Assembly: GCF_000513295.1 (NCBI RefSeq)
Contig: NC_023065.1
Coordinates: 1,054,001 to 1,118,000, forward strand
Direction of reading: 5' to 3'
Source of the DNA: Magnetospirillum gryphiswaldense MSR-1 v2
Lineage (GTDB): Bacteria; Pseudomonadota; Alphaproteobacteria; Rhodospirillales; Magnetospirillaceae
Length of the DNA: 64,000 nucleotides
In this document: positions 16,626 to 26,773 of the stretch, in pieces
Numbering within the stretch: position 1 is the first letter of the stretch
How the letters are laid out: each line of letters begins with the position of its first letter
Program-made: the position numbers and the translations under genes
Notes under the pieces: model-generated
What the model was told of the DNA's origin: nothing
What the model saw: only the letters and a program-made list of their open reading frames with translations
Databases searched by the model: none

Positions 16626-17128
16626 GGCAAGCTCCACCACAGGGAAAACAGGGCGAGGATCGCGGCACCGTAAAGGGCGGCCAGCAGATCGTCGAGCATG
16701 ACCCCCAATCCGCCACCGACCGCGCGGTCGGCCAAGCTGGCCGGCCACGGCTTCCAGATATCGAGGATGCGGAAGAGGATGAAGCCGACCAGATACAGCA
16801 TGGGCTCGGCCGGAACCGCCGCCAGCACCAGCCATTGGCCGGCGACTTCGTCGATGACCACCTCTTTGGGATCATCCTCGCCGGTCAGGCGGACATAGAC
16901 CGCCGCCGCCCACCAGCCGACCAGGGCGGCGATCACGGCGGCCCCCAGCAGGGCGATGGTGCCGCCCCAGCCCATCAACAGCCAGGCGCAAGGCAGGGCG
17001 GCCAAGGATCCCCAGGTGCCCGGCGCCCGCGGCAGCAGGCCGGCACCAAACCAGGTGGACAGCAGAAAGGCCGGATGCAGGGGGGAAATCCCTGGCCTGG
17101 GCGGCGTCAAAAATATCAAGGAATGCAT
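16622..17128 (-). CDS. pgpA: Phosphatidylglycerophosphatase A
   Basis: A 168-residue inner-membrane enzyme that removes phosphate from phosphatidylglycerophosphate to give phosphatidylglycerol. Family motifs are the N-terminal [15 protein letters not shown], the [15 protein letters not shown] metal and catalytic region, and [11 protein letters not shown]. Three or four membrane segments are visible, including the C-terminal [16 protein letters not shown]. It is the first gene of the pair with pncC and is divergent from the histidine kinase gene. Confidence 0.9.
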   Translation of the reverse strand: MHSLIFLTPPRPGISPLHPAFLLSTWFGAGLLPRAPGTWGSLAALPCAWLLMGWGGTIALLGAAVIAALVGWWAAAVYVRLTGEDDPKEVVIDEVAGQWLVLAAVPAEPMLYLVGFILFRILDIWKPWPASLADRAVGGGLGVMLDDLLAALYGAAILALFSLWWSLP

Positions 17129-17273
17129 CCTTCAATCCGGCGCGACGGACAGTTTATGCCCGTCAGTATATGCGTCTAATACTTTTGGACGAACTCTTTT
17201 TCCCTTTGCCACACTGGCATTGTCGCTACACCGTGGGAGACTGGCGATCAAGGGGATTTATCGGGGGGGATCG

Positions 17274-19814
17274 ATGGCGGGTGGGGGACTGCTTTCCCGT
17301 TTCAGCATGACATACAGGTTGATGGCCGGGGGAACCGTGGTCGCCGTCATTCTGTGGTTCGGCTTGGACATGGTCCAGTCGGCCCGTACCGACGCCATCA
17401 TTCATGCAAGCGTCGATCATCAGTTGAAGGTTCAGGCCGAGGCTGGGCAGGCCCGCTTTCAGGCCATTTTGCAGAACCATTTTACCTATACTGCGTTTTT
17501 GGCAGCTTCATCTCCGGTTTCCGATTTGGCGGGCCAGTCATTGCGGTTCTCTCCGACGGAGAAGCCGGTTGACGGCCTGTTGTCGGAATTGCCCCTGTTG
17601 CATGACCCCATCAGTCGAGCCGATATCAGCTTTCTGGCGGTGATCGACGGCAACAACCGCATCCGTCGGCTGATGTCCGATGGTGCCCATCCTCCACCGG
17701 CCGGGTTGCAGGATTTCGTCGCCGCCTTGCCGGTCAACGCCGCCCACCGCGCCATCGTCCAGCGTTTGGGGGGCGATGTTTACGTTGTGTCAGTCCATGC
17801 CATCGCCGGTCAAAGGGCCAGTCTGGTGGTGTTGACCCGCTGGGATTCCGGCCTGCTGACCCGCGCTCACGGTTTCGCTCCCGGCAGTGACTTGACCGTG
17901 GCCATCGCCGACATGTTCCATGGCGTCGTCGCCGCCTCCAGCGATCCGGCGGCGATTGCCATGGGGTTGCCCCTGGCCCGGTTGGAAACCGATTGGCTGG
18001 CGGTTTACCAGGAACTGCCCGACCATGGCGGCATCGACTTTCTGCCGGCCTTCGTCACCATCGTTTCCCATGCCTATGCCGATCGTCAGGCTGAGCCTTT
18101 GCTGCGCCAGGAACGCGAACAGCGCACGGTGCTGGCGGCCACTCTGATCGGTCTGTTCCTGCTGGTTCTGGTGGTGGTGGCGTTGCGGCTGCGCCAGATC
18201 ATCGATCAGGTTGCCCTGGTGATCGAATCGGTCAACGGCAAGCAGGAGCCGGCGTTCAAGGGCGGCGACGAGTTGTTGGGGCTGGTGCGTCAGGTTCACA
18301 CCTTGGCCACCGAGGTGCGCCGTTCACGCCAGGCCTTGCAATCGGAAGCCGCCGAAAAAATGCGCCTGAACGAGGAACGCATTCTGGTGCGTGAGGAAAA
18401 CGCTCGTCTGCGTCTGTTGCAGACGGTCACCGATCTGCTGCGGGTGGGGGTCGTGCGTCTGGGCCATGATGGTCCGGTGGCGGAAAACCGGGCGATGGAA
18501 GAGATGTCGCAGACCTGCGGCGGTCTTTCCCCCTTTGTCCAGGCCAGCAACAGGGGCAGTCAGGACTTGGTGGCCTTGGATACCCATGGTGCCGAACGTA
18601 TCTATGAGCTGCTTTCCGCCGACGGCATCGACCATGATCTGATTCTGGTGACCGAGGTTACCGAACAGCGCCGGGCCGAGCAGATGATCCACTCCCTGGC
18701 GCTGTTTCCGGCGCAAAGCCCCTATCCGGTGCTGCGCATCGGCATCGATGGCGCTATCTTGCACGCCAATCCTGCCAGCGAACCGCTGTTGAGCGAGTGG
18801 GCCACCGGCATGGGCCGTAAGGTACCCGACGAATGGCATGGAATCATTACCGAGGTTCTCGCCACCGGTCGCCAACTTCAGGCGGAATTACCGGTTATCG
18901 GGCGGGTTTTGTCGCTGACCCTGGTGCCGGTAAAAGGCGCCGGCTATGTGAACATCTATGCCACCGATGTATCCGACCGGGTGGCGGCGGAACGGCAACT
19001 GGCCGATGCCAACGAGGATTTGGAGCGCCGGGTCGAGGAACGCACCCGCGATCTGGTCCGGGCCAAGGAACAGGCGGAACTGGCCAGCCGGTCGAAAAGC
19101 GAGTTCCTGGCGACCATCAGCCATGAATTGCGCACGCCCTTGAATGCCATCATCGGCTTTTCCGAGGTGATGGCCGGTTCCATGTTCGGCCCCTTGGGCA
19201 ACAGCCGTTATCAGGAATATGCCGGCGACATCGTCCAGTCGGGCCGCCATCTGCTGGCGGTGATCAACGACATCCTCGACGTGTCGAAGATCGAGGCCGG
19301 CCAGATGTCGCTGGATTTCGGCCCGGTGGAAATCCCGCCGGTGATCGATTCCGCCGTGCGACTGGTGGAGACCCGGGCCAGAGCCAATAGTTTGAGGCTG
19401 CGCAGCGAAGTGGACAAGGATTTGCCGGTCATCGACGGCGACCGCCGCCGTTGCCTGCAAATCCTGGTCAATCTGTTGTCCAACGCCATCAAGTTCACCC
19501 CGGAAGGCGGGCAAGTGACCATCGGCGCCAGCCGTGAAAACGACGGCATCCGTCTCAAGGTCCAAGATACCGGCATCGGCATGAGCGAAAGCGAAATTCA
19601 GGTGGCCCTGGAACCCTTCCGTCAGGTCGACGGCTCGCTGTCACGTCAGTACGAAGGCACCGGCCTGGGGTTGCCCTTGGCCAAGTCCATGGTTGAACTG
19701 CATGGCGGTTCGCTGGTGGTCAACAGCCGCAAGGGCGAAGGCACCGAGGTGGCGTTCTGGCTGCCGCTCAATCAGAACAGTGGCAAGGGTCCGGGGCCCA
19801 ATTGGGACATCTGA
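17274..19814 (+). CDS. Membrane sensor histidine kinase with PAS-like region
   Basis: An 846-residue kinase. One membrane segment lies near residues 15-37 and a second near 284-305; the roughly 240 residues between them form a periplasmic sensor of no family I recognise. A coiled coil and a PAS-like region (PVLRIGIDGAILHANPASE) lead to the HisKA domain with SHELRTPLNAI (His near 616), then the ATPase with LVNLLSNAIKFTP, DTGIGMSESE and YEGTGLGLPLAKS. No receiver or Hpt domain is attached, and no response regulator is adjacent, so its partner is elsewhere. The ATG at 17274 follows GGGGGGA. The frame is open far upstream (to 16956), but that part is antisense to pgpA. Confidence 0.9.
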   Translation: MAGGGLLSRFSMTYRLMAGGTVVAVILWFGLDMVQSARTDAIIHASVDHQLKVQAEAGQARFQAILQNHFTYTAFLAASSPVSDLAGQSLRFSPTEKPVDGLLSELPLLHDPISRADISFLAVIDGNNRIRRLMSDGAHPPPAGLQDFVAALPVNAAHRAIVQRLGGDVYVVSVHAIAGQRASLVVLTRWDSGLLTRAHGFAPGSDLTVAIADMFHGVVAASSDPAAIAMGLPLARLETDWLAVYQELPDHGGIDFLPAFVTIVSHAYADRQAEPLLRQEREQRTVLAATLIGLFLLVLVVVALRLRQIIDQVALVIESVNGKQEPAFKGGDELLGLVRQVHTLATEVRRSRQALQSEAAEKMRLNEERILVREENARLRLLQTVTDLLRVGVVRLGHDGPVAENRAMEEMSQTCGGLSPFVQASNRGSQDLVALDTHGAERIYELLSADGIDHDLILVTEVTEQRRAEQMIHSLALFPAQSPYPVLRIGIDGAILHANPASEPLLSEWATGMGRKVPDEWHGIITEVLATGRQLQAELPVIGRVLSLTLVPVKGAGYVNIYATDVSDRVAAERQLADANEDLERRVEERTRDLVRAKEQAELASRSKSEFLATISHELRTPLNAIIGFSEVMAGSMFGPLGNSRYQEYAGDIVQSGRHLLAVINDILDVSKIEAGQMSLDFGPVEIPPVIDSAVRLVETRARANSLRLRSEVDKDLPVIDGDRRRCLQILVNLLSNAIKFTPEGGQVTIGASRENDGIRLKVQDTGIGMSESEIQVALEPFRQVDGSLSRQYEGTGLGLPLAKSMVELHGGSLVVNSRKGEGTEVAFWLPLNQNSGKGPGPNWDI

Positions 19815-20474
19815 TCAGCCGTAACGCTGCTCCGTCCACGGATCGCCTTCGTCGTGATAGCCGCGCAATTCCCAATATCCGGGGCTGTCCTGATCCATGA
19901 AGGTGATGGCGCGCAGCCATTTGGCGCTTTTCCAGAAGTAGAGCTTGGGGATGACCACGCGCACCGGCCCGCCATGTTCCCGCGTCAGTTTCTCGCCCTG
20001 CCAGGAATGGGCCAACAACACGTCGTCATCGGCGAAGCGGGCCAGCGGCACGTTGGTGGTATAGCCGTCGTAACTGCGGAACATGATGAAACGCGCCGAG
20101 GCGCGTGGCTTGGCCATGGCCAGCAGATGGCGGGCGGAAACGCCGTTCCAGGTGTTGTCGTAGCGCGACCAGGTGGTGACGCAATGGATGTCGCTGACCA
20201 GTTCGGTCTGCGGCTGGGCCAGGAAATCATCCCACGACCATTTGAGCGGATTTTCCACCGCACCGCCGACACTGAGCGACCAGTCCTTTTCCGCCAGATT
20301 GGGCTGGATGCCCAAATCCAGTACCGGCCAATCCACGGTTTCGTGTTGGCCCGGCGGCAGGCGATTTTGCGAATGGCTGCCGGTCAGGCCGCGGCCTTCG
20401 CGTGCCCAAGCCTCTTTGGTGGCAACCAGCTTGTCCTTGATCTTGCCCGCAAGCGGCACATCGTCTTCGCTCAC
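19815..20474 (-). CDS. Sulfite oxidase-like molybdopterin oxidoreductase (cytoplasmic, YuiH-like)
   Basis: A 219-residue protein with the molybdopterin-binding fold of sulfite oxidase and MsrP. The cysteine ligand to molybdenum lies in DIHCVTTWSRYDN. MFRSYDGYTTNVPLARFADDD and HGGPVRVVIPKLYFWKSAKW are conserved cofactor and substrate segments. There is no Tat signal peptide, dimerisation domain or heme domain, and no adjacent MsrQ-type membrane partner, so it resembles the compact cytoplasmic YuiH-type group. Its start is GTG at 20474, with AGGA upstream. It ends directly against the kinase gene. Substrate and electron partner are unknown. Confidence 0.85.
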   Translation of the reverse strand: MSEDDVPLAGKIKDKLVATKEAWAREGRGLTGSHSQNRLPPGQHETVDWPVLDLGIQPNLAEKDWSLSVGGAVENPLKWSWDDFLAQPQTELVSDIHCVTTWSRYDNTWNGVSARHLLAMAKPRASARFIMFRSYDGYTTNVPLARFADDDVLLAHSWQGEKLTREHGGPVRVVIPKLYFWKSAKWLRAITFMDQDSPGYWELRGYHDEGDPWTEQRYG

Positions 20475-20503
20475 ATCAGTCCTCGTCGGCAGGCGGCAAA
20501 GCG

Positions 20504-20965
20504 TCAGTCCCGGTTGCGCAGGACCCGTGCTTTTTCACGGTTCCAGTCGCGCTGCTTGATGGCCTCGCGCTTATCGTGGGCCTTGCGGCCCTTGGCGAGT
20601 CCAAGCTGGACCTTGGCGATGCCGCGATTGTTGAAATGAATATCCAGCGGCACCAGGGTCATGCCGTCCTTGGCGATGGCCCCCACCAGCTTGCGCAATT
20701 CGCGGCGATGCAGCAGCAATTTGCGCGGGCGGCGGGTTTCATGCGGGAACGGCATCTTCGCCTGATATTCAGGGATATAGGCATTGTAGAGGATCAATTC
20801 ATCCCCGTTGGGTCCGGCAAAGGCTTCACTGATGTTGCCTTTACCGGCCCGAAGGGACTTGATCTCGGTGCCCACCAGCATGATGCCAGCCTCGATGGTG
20901 TCCACGATGGTGTATTCGTGGCGTGCCTTGCGGTTTTGGGCGGCGATGCGTTCGGGCAGGGACAT
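20504..20965 (-). CDS. smpB: SsrA-binding protein
   Basis: A 153-residue tmRNA-binding protein that brings tmRNA to stalled ribosomes for trans-translation. The core is clear: NRKARHEYTIVDTIEAGI, VGTEIKSLRAGKGNISEA, YIPEYQAKMPFPHETRRPRKLLLHRRE (read in parts) and NNRGIAKVQLGLAKGRKAHDK-type tail with a basic C-terminus. It lies four bases after dapA and is likely co-transcribed with it. No tmRNA gene is found nearby. Confidence 0.95.
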   Translation of the reverse strand: MSLPERIAAQNRKARHEYTIVDTIEAGIMLVGTEIKSLRAGKGNISEAFAGPNGDELILYNAYIPEYQAKMPFPHETRRPRKLLLHRRELRKLVGAIAKDGMTLVPLDIHFNNRGIAKVQLGLAKGRKAHDKREAIKQRDWNREKARVLRNRD

Positions 20966-20969
20966 GGGT

Positions 20970-21842
20970 TCAGATCAGCCCGGCTTGCGCCAGGGCCGCC
21001 TTGACTTTGGCCCGCGCCGCATCCGACGCCGGCACCAGCGGCAAGCGCACCTGATCGGTGGACCTGCCCAGCAGGCTGGCGGCGTATTTGACCGGGGCGG
21101 GGCTGGTTTCGCAGAACATGGCATCGTGGATCGGCATCAGCTTGTCGCGGATGGCGAAGCAGGTGGCCAGATCGCCCTTGGCCCAGGCGTTCTGCATGTC
21201 GGCGCACAGCTTCGGCGCGATGTTCGAGGTCACCGAGATGCAGCCGACACCGCCTTGGGCGTTGAAGGCGGTGGCAGTGGCGTCTTCGCCCGACAACTGG
21301 CAGAACTTGTCGCCCAGGGCGACCCGCATTTGCAGCGGGCGGGCCAGATCGGCGGTGGCGTCCTTGACGCCGACGATATTGGGCAGCTTGGCCAGACGGG
21401 CGAAGGTCTCGACGCTGATATTGACCACCGAGCGACCGGGGATGTTGTAGACGATCACCGGCAGGTCCACCGCGTTGACGATGGCCTCGTAATGGCGGAA
21501 CAGGCCTTCCTGGGTCGGCTTGTTGTAATAAGGTGCCACCACCAAGGCGGCATCGGCGCCGGCTTCCTTGGCGTGGCGGGTCAGCGCGATGGCTTCGTCG
21601 GTGGAGTTGGAGCCGGTGCCGGCGATGACCGGGATTTTGCCCTTGGCCACTTCCACGCACAGTTCGACAACCCGTTTGTGTTCATCATGGGACAGCGTCG
21701 GGGACTCGCCGGTGGTGCCGCAGGGCACGACACCGTGGGTGCCCTCGGCGATCTGCCAGGCGACGAAGTCCTGGAACGCGCTATCGTCCACGCTTCCGTC
21801 GCGGAAGGGGGTGATGAGGGCGGTGATCGATCCCTTGAACAT
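20970..21842 (-). CDS. dapA: 4-hydroxy-tetrahydrodipicolinate synthase
   Basis: A 290-residue lyase that condenses pyruvate with aspartate semialdehyde in lysine and diaminopimelate synthesis. The TIM-barrel markers are [14 protein letters not shown], the tyrosine in [10 protein letters not shown] and the Schiff-base lysine in [11 protein letters not shown]. The start at 21842 ([13 protein letters not shown]) is preferred over an ATG at 21851, because it matches family N-termini and places AGGA about nine bases upstream. It begins a unit with smpB and is divergent from the slt gene. Confidence 0.94.
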   Translation of the reverse strand: MFKGSITALITPFRDGSVDDSAFQDFVAWQIAEGTHGVVPCGTTGESPTLSHDEHKRVVELCVEVAKGKIPVIAGTGSNSTDEAIALTRHAKEAGADAALVVAPYYNKPTQEGLFRHYEAIVNAVDLPVIVYNIPGRSVVNISVETFARLAKLPNIVGVKDATADLARPLQMRVALGDKFCQLSGEDATATAFNAQGGVGCISVTSNIAPKLCADMQNAWAKGDLATCFAIRDKLMPIHDAMFCETSPAPVKYAASLLGRSTDQVRLPLVPASDAARAKVKAALAQAGLI

Positions 21843-21924
21843 GGTTGACATCCTGAAACAATGGACATTTGTGAACCCGGCACATTACAGACAAGCCAAT
21901 CGCTGTACAAGGGCGCCGTCCAGC

Positions 21925-21954
21925 TTGCTTGTAAGCCCAAGGGTTCCCTAGAAT
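21925..21954 (+). promoter_or_regulatory. Putative sigma-70 promoter of slt
   Basis: TTGCTT at 21925-21930 and TAGAAT at 21949-21954 are separated by 18 bases. The start codon at 22005 lies about 50 bases downstream, with GGAGGT at 21993-21998 in between. Confidence 0.5.
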
Positions 21955-22004
21955 GGCGCCCACCTGTCCAGCCTTTGGTCGGACGGCTAGTCGGAGGTGT
22001 TGTT

Positions 22005-23972
22005 TTGTTTGTCCGTACCGTCGCTGCCCTGTTGGTGCTTGGCGTGTCCCTGGCGTTCGCACTGCCTGCCGCCGCCGATATCCCGGCGCGCGAGCGCAAA
22101 TTGTACGATCAGGTGTTCGCCGCTGCGCGCAAGGATCGCTTCGCCGAAGCCGAGCGTCTGGCCATGCAGGCGTCCGACCGGCTGCTGCCCAAGCTGATCC
22201 GCTGGATGACCTATGCCAATCCCAGGTCGGGCGCCAGTTTCGAGGAAATCGGCTCGTTCATCGATTCGTCGCCCGACTGGCCGATGATGAATTCGCTGCA
22301 TCGCCGGGCGGAAGAGGCCATCGGTCCCGCCACTCCCGCCGATCATGTGCTCAACTGGTATAAACGTCGTGACCCGGTCACCGTCGACGGCGCCATGGCC
22401 CTGGCCAAGGCGCTGATCGGTTCCGGTCAGCAGGAGCGCGCGGTCGAGGTCTTGCGCAAGGCATGGATCGACGGCGGTTTCGGCACCATTCAGGAAAAGC
22501 AGTTCCTCGACCAGTTCGCCGACTATCTGCACCCCGATGATCATTGGCGGCGGCTGGACCGGCTGTTGTGGGACAAGCAGGATGGCCCGGTGCAACACAT
22601 GTTGCTGCGGGTGACGCCGGAACGCCGGCTGCTGGCCCAGGCGCGGCTGGCGCTGCAAGCCGGCAAGTCCGACCCGGAAGGCCTGATCGCCAAAGTGCCG
22701 AAGGAGTTGAAGAACGATCCCGGCCTGATTTACGACCTGGTGCGCTGGCGCCGGCAAAAGGACATGGACGAAGACGCCATCGACCTGTTGTCGCATCCCG
22801 CCCGCAATCAGGTGCGGCCCGATCTGTGGTGGCAGGAGCGTGGCATCCTGGCCCGGCGTGCCCTGCAAAAAGGCCTGATCTCGCGCGCTTATCAGATGGC
22901 CGCCGATCACGCTTTGGCCGACGACAACAGCCAGTTCGCCGAGGCCGAGTTCCTGGCCGGCTGGATCGCGCTTCGCTTCCTGGACGACAAGGAAACGGCG
23001 GCGGTGCATTTCCAGAAGCTGTGGGACAAGGTGACGACGCCGTTGTCGCGCTCACGCGCCGCCTATTGGGCCGGGCGCACCGCCGAGGCCCGCGCCGACA
23101 TCAAGGGCGCCAAGGATTGGTATGGACGCGGCGCTCAGTATTTCACCGCCTATTACGGCCAGTTGGCGGCATCGCGCCTGGACGACCATCATTGGCCGCT
23201 GCCGCCCGATCCCAAGGCCAGCGCCGAGGAAATCAAGCGGTTTGAAAACCGCGATATGGTCCGCGCCACCCGCATCATGCTGGAAATGGGCGAAACCGAA
23301 TATCTGCGCGCCTTCTTCCTGCGCCTGAACGAAGTGGCCGGTTCGCCCGGCGAGCGCGTTCTGGTCGGTAAGCTGGCGCTGGAGCAGGGCCGCAACGATC
23401 TGGCCGTCACCATCGCCCGCCGTGCCGACCGCGAAAGCGTGTTCCTGGTCGGTGCCGGTTGGCCGGTACCCCATATCGGGGTGGAAACCCGACCGGAAAA
23501 GGCCTTGGTTCTGGCGCTGATCCGCCAGGAATCCGGCTTCATGGAGGCGGTGCAGTCACCGGTGGGGGCGCGTGGCCTGATGCAGTTGATGCCGGCCACC
23601 GCCAAGCAGGTGGCACGGGAAATCAAGGTCGCCTTCAATCCGTCGAAACTGGATGATCCCGATTACAACATCCGCCTGGGCAGCACCTATCTGGGCGACA
23701 TGATCGACAATTTCGAGGGCTCGTACGTCATGGCCCTGGCCGCCTATAATGCCGGTCCGGCCCGCGTGCGCCGCTGGGTCAAGGAATATGGCGACCCGCG
23801 CGACCCGACCGTCGATGTCATCGACTGGATCGAGATGATCCCGTTCACCGAGACCCGGGGCTATGTACAGCGGGTGATGGAAAGCCTGTCCATCTATCGC
23901 CGTAAGCTGGGGCAGGTTGACGGAACCTCGTTTGAATCCGATCTGAAACGATGGGCGCGCCGTTCGTCGTGA
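22005..23972 (+). CDS. slt: Soluble lytic murein transglycosylase
   Basis: A 655-residue periplasmic enzyme that cleaves peptidoglycan between MurNAc and GlcNAc to form 1,6-anhydro ends. I choose the rare start TTG at 22005. It lies six bases after a strong GGAGGT (21993-21998) and opens the signal peptide FVRTVAALLVLGVSLAFALP. The long middle part is the helical superhelix of Slt70-type enzymes. The C-terminal SLT domain has the catalytic glutamate in ALIRQESGFMEAV, then RGLMQLMPATAKQVA and ALAAYNAGPARVRRW. The frame is open upstream to 21861, but that stretch contains the promoter. Products of this reaction are further processed by NagZ, encoded in the same window. Confidence 0.92.
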   Translation: MFVRTVAALLVLGVSLAFALPAAADIPARERKLYDQVFAAARKDRFAEAERLAMQASDRLLPKLIRWMTYANPRSGASFEEIGSFIDSSPDWPMMNSLHRRAEEAIGPATPADHVLNWYKRRDPVTVDGAMALAKALIGSGQQERAVEVLRKAWIDGGFGTIQEKQFLDQFADYLHPDDHWRRLDRLLWDKQDGPVQHMLLRVTPERRLLAQARLALQAGKSDPEGLIAKVPKELKNDPGLIYDLVRWRRQKDMDEDAIDLLSHPARNQVRPDLWWQERGILARRALQKGLISRAYQMAADHALADDNSQFAEAEFLAGWIALRFLDDKETAAVHFQKLWDKVTTPLSRSRAAYWAGRTAEARADIKGAKDWYGRGAQYFTAYYGQLAASRLDDHHWPLPPDPKASAEEIKRFENRDMVRATRIMLEMGETEYLRAFFLRLNEVAGSPGERVLVGKLALEQGRNDLAVTIARRADRESVFLVGAGWPVPHIGVETRPEKALVLALIRQESGFMEAVQSPVGARGLMQLMPATAKQVAREIKVAFNPSKLDDPDYNIRLGSTYLGDMIDNFEGSYVMALAAYNAGPARVRRWVKEYGDPRDPTVDVIDWIEMIPFTETRGYVQRVMESLSIYRRKLGQVDGTSFESDLKRWARRSS

Positions 23973-24048
23973 TTTTTCTAGTTTCTGCGCCATGGCGGCG
24001 GTATTTTCCCCGCGTCTTGCCGCACCTGTTCAGTAAAGGTTGAATTCA

Positions 24049-25902
24049 ATGCCGGAATATCGCTCTCGCACCTCCACCCATGGCCGTAACATGTCGGGCG
24101 CCCGCGGCCTGTGGCGCGCCACCGGTATGAAGGACGAGGATTTCGGCAAGCCGATCATCGCCGTGGTCAATTCCTTCACCCAGTTCGTGCCCGGTCACGT
24201 GCACTTGAAGGATCTGGGCCAGATGGTCGCGCGCGAAATTGAAAAGGCCGGCGGCATCGCCAAGGAATTCAACACCATCGCCATCGATGACGGCATCGCC
24301 ATGGGCCATGCCGGCATGCTGTATTCGCTGCCGTCGCGCGAGATCATCGCCGATTCGGTCGAATACATGTGCAACGCCCACACCGCCGACGCCATGGTAT
24401 GCATCTCCAATTGCGACAAGATCACGCCCGGCATGCTGATGGCGGCGTTGCGCCTGAACATCCCGGCGGTGTTCGTTTCCGGCGGACCGATGGAAGCGGG
24501 CAAGGTGGTCTATAAGGGCGAAACCCACGCCGTCGATCTGATCGATGCCATGATCAAGGGTGCCGACAAGAACGTTTCTGACGAAGAGGCCATGGCCTTC
24601 GAGCGCGAAAGCTGCCCCACCTGCGGCTCGTGCTCGGGCATGTTCACCGCCAATTCCATGAACTGCCTGACCGAGGCTTTGGGCCTGTCACTGCCCGGCA
24701 ACGGCACCGTGGTCGCCACCCATGCCGACCGCAAGGAATTGTTCCTGGAAGCCGGGCGGCGCATCGTCGCCATCACCCAGGCCTATTACGAACAGGGCGA
24801 CCAATCGGTGCTGCCGCGTTCCGTCGCCACCTTCAAGGCGTTTGAAAACGCCATGACCCTGGATATCGCCATGGGTGGCTCCACCAACACCGTGTTGCAT
24901 CTGCTGGCCGCCGCCCAGGAAGCCGGTGTCGATTTCACCATGGCCGATATCGACCGCCTCAGCCGCCGCGTGCCCTGCCTGTGCAAGGTCGCCCCCAACA
25001 TCGCCGACGTCCACATCGAGGACGTACACCGCGCCGGCGGCATCATGTCGATCCTGGGCCAGTTGGAACAAGCCGGTCTGCTGCACGCCGATTGCGGTAC
25101 CGTCCATTCCGGCACCATGGCGCAAGCCCTGGCCAAGTGGGACATCAGCCGCTCCGACGACGCCAGCGTGCACGACTTCTTCCGTGCCGCCCCCGGCGGC
25201 GTGCGTACCACCGAGGCGTTCAGCCAGTCCAAGCGTTGGGATGCTCTGGATAAGGACCGGGAAAAGGGCATCATCCGCTCTGCCGGTGCGGCGTTTTCCA
25301 AGGATGGCGGCTTGGCCGTGCTGTTCGGCAACATTGCTTTGGACGGCTGCATCGTCAAGACCGCCGGCGTCGACGAATCCAACCTGACCTTCACCGGTCC
25401 GGCGGTGATCTGTGAAAGCCAGGACGAGGCGGTGGCCAAGATTCTGGGTGGCGGGGTCAAGGAAGGCGATGTGGTCATCGTCCGCTATGAAGGCCCCAAG
25501 GGTGGCCCCGGCATGCAGGAAATGCTCTACCCCACCAGCTATCTGAAAAGCATGGGCCTGGGCAAGAAGTGCGCCTTGATCACCGATGGCCGTTTTTCCG
25601 GCGGCACCTCGGGTCTGTCCATCGGCCATGCCTCGCCGGAAGCGGCCGAGGGCGGCGCCATTGGTTTGGTGCAGGAAGGCGACACCATCGTTATCGACAT
25701 CCCCAACCGTGTCATCAAGGTCGATGTGTCCGATGACGAACTGGCCAAGCGCCGTGCCGCAATGGAAGCACAGGGCAAAAACGCCTGGAAGCCGGTGGGC
25801 CGCGACCGTCCGGTCAGCCCGGCATTGCGCGCCTATGCCGCCATGACCACTTCCGCCGCCCGCGGCGCCGTGCGCGACGTGTCCCAGTTGGAGCGGTCGT
25901 AA
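24049..25902 (+). CDS. ilvD: Dihydroxy-acid dehydratase
   Basis: A 617-residue Fe-S dehydratase that makes 2-oxo acids from dihydroxy acids in valine and isoleucine synthesis. The N-terminal [14 protein letters not shown], the cysteine motifs [12 protein letters not shown] and [17 protein letters not shown], and the C-terminal [11 protein letters not shown] region are intact. The length matches the long enteric-type IlvD; a phosphogluconate dehydratase (Edd) is less likely because of the N-terminus and the CISNCDK spacing. The start ATG at 24049 matches homologues; a TTG nine bases upstream is not needed. The next gene starts 19 bases after it. Confidence 0.93.
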   Translation: MPEYRSRTSTHGRNMSGARGLWRATGMKDEDFGKPIIAVVNSFTQFVPGHVHLKDLGQMVAREIEKAGGIAKEFNTIAIDDGIAMGHAGMLYSLPSREIIADSVEYMCNAHTADAMVCISNCDKITPGMLMAALRLNIPAVFVSGGPMEAGKVVYKGETHAVDLIDAMIKGADKNVSDEEAMAFERESCPTCGSCSGMFTANSMNCLTEALGLSLPGNGTVVATHADRKELFLEAGRRIVAITQAYYEQGDQSVLPRSVATFKAFENAMTLDIAMGGSTNTVLHLLAAAQEAGVDFTMADIDRLSRRVPCLCKVAPNIADVHIEDVHRAGGIMSILGQLEQAGLLHADCGTVHSGTMAQALAKWDISRSDDASVHDFFRAAPGGVRTTEAFSQSKRWDALDKDREKGIIRSAGAAFSKDGGLAVLFGNIALDGCIVKTAGVDESNLTFTGPAVICESQDEAVAKILGGGVKEGDVVIVRYEGPKGGPGMQEMLYPTSYLKSMGLGKKCALITDGRFSGGTSGLSIGHASPEAAEGGAIGLVQEGDTIVIDIPNRVIKVDVSDDELAKRRAAMEAQGKNAWKPVGRDRPVSPALRAYAAMTTSAARGAVRDVSQLERS

Positions 25903-25921
25903 GGGCGGGGGGCCATCCGTC

Positions 25922-26773
25922 ATGGCCACCATCACCTGGAACCCGATGATGAGCGTCGGTGTCCCTATCTTGGACGCCGACCATCGGACCTTGGTGGGGT
26001 TGATCAACGACCTGCACCATTCCGTCGGCGACGACGAGGAATACGCCACCCTGGGCAGCGTGTTGAAGGCGTTGCAGGAATATGCCGATCACCATTTCGC
26101 CCGCGAGGAACGGGTGATGGAGATTTGCCGCTATCCGTCGATGGAGGTGCATCGGCGCATGCACCAGCGCCTGTCCAAGCAGGTGAGCGATCTGAAAAAC
26201 GGCTACGACAGCGACCGTACGGCGGTGCGGGCCAAGGATTGCCTGGATTTTCTGCATAAATGGCTGATCGAGCATATTTGCTCGACCGACATGGATTATC
26301 GCTCGTGGGTGATTGGCCACGGCGAAGCCCTGAGCGCGGCGGAAGCCCTGTCCATGACCGGCCCCAAGACCAATGCCAGCTTGGATTGGCGGCAATTGCG
26401 GGTGCTGGTGGTCGACGACAACCAGAACTTCGCCCAAGTCCTGCGCACCATCCTGGAAGGCGTCGGCGTCACCACTATCGGTGTCGCCATGGATTTGGAT
26501 GCGGCCAAGACCCGGTTGCAGGCTTCGGTCATCGATGTGGTGGTCACCGACTGGCATGTGGGGACGGAAAACGGCCTGGATCTGGTGGCCTGGATCCGGC
26601 GTCAGCCGGCCTTGGCCCAACTGCCGGTGTTGGTGCTGTCGGGGCATGAACGTATCGCCAATCGCGACGTGGCGTTGGCCGCCGGTGCCGACGAGTTCAT
26701 GGAGAAGCCCATTTCCGCCCGTGGCCTGCTGATCTGCCTGTCGCGGCTGATGCGCAAGGACAAATCCCCATGA
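25922..26773 (+). CDS. Hemerythrin fused to a response-regulator receiver domain
   Basis: A 283-residue two-domain protein. Residues 1-135 are a bacteriohemerythrin, an oxygen-binding diiron four-helix bundle, with all expected ligands: His21, His58, Glu62, His77, His81, His118 and Asp123 (the last in HICSTDMDY). Residues 158-280 are a CheY-like receiver with Asp165-Asp166, the phosphoacceptor Asp210 in VVVTDW, Ser240 and Lys262 in MEKP. No output domain follows, so the molecule could couple oxygen binding to phosphorylation or serve as a single-domain regulator. The next gene overlaps it by ATGA. No histidine kinase is adjacent. The two-domain reading is strong; the signalling role is inferred. 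Confidence 0.88.
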   Translation: MATITWNPMMSVGVPILDADHRTLVGLINDLHHSVGDDEEYATLGSVLKALQEYADHHFAREERVMEICRYPSMEVHRRMHQRLSKQVSDLKNGYDSDRTAVRAKDCLDFLHKWLIEHICSTDMDYRSWVIGHGEALSAAEALSMTGPKTNASLDWRQLRVLVVDDNQNFAQVLRTILEGVGVTTIGVAMDLDAAKTRLQASVIDVVVTDWHVGTENGLDLVAWIRRQPALAQLPVLVLSGHERIANRDVALAAGADEFMEKPISARGLLICLSRLMRKDKSP

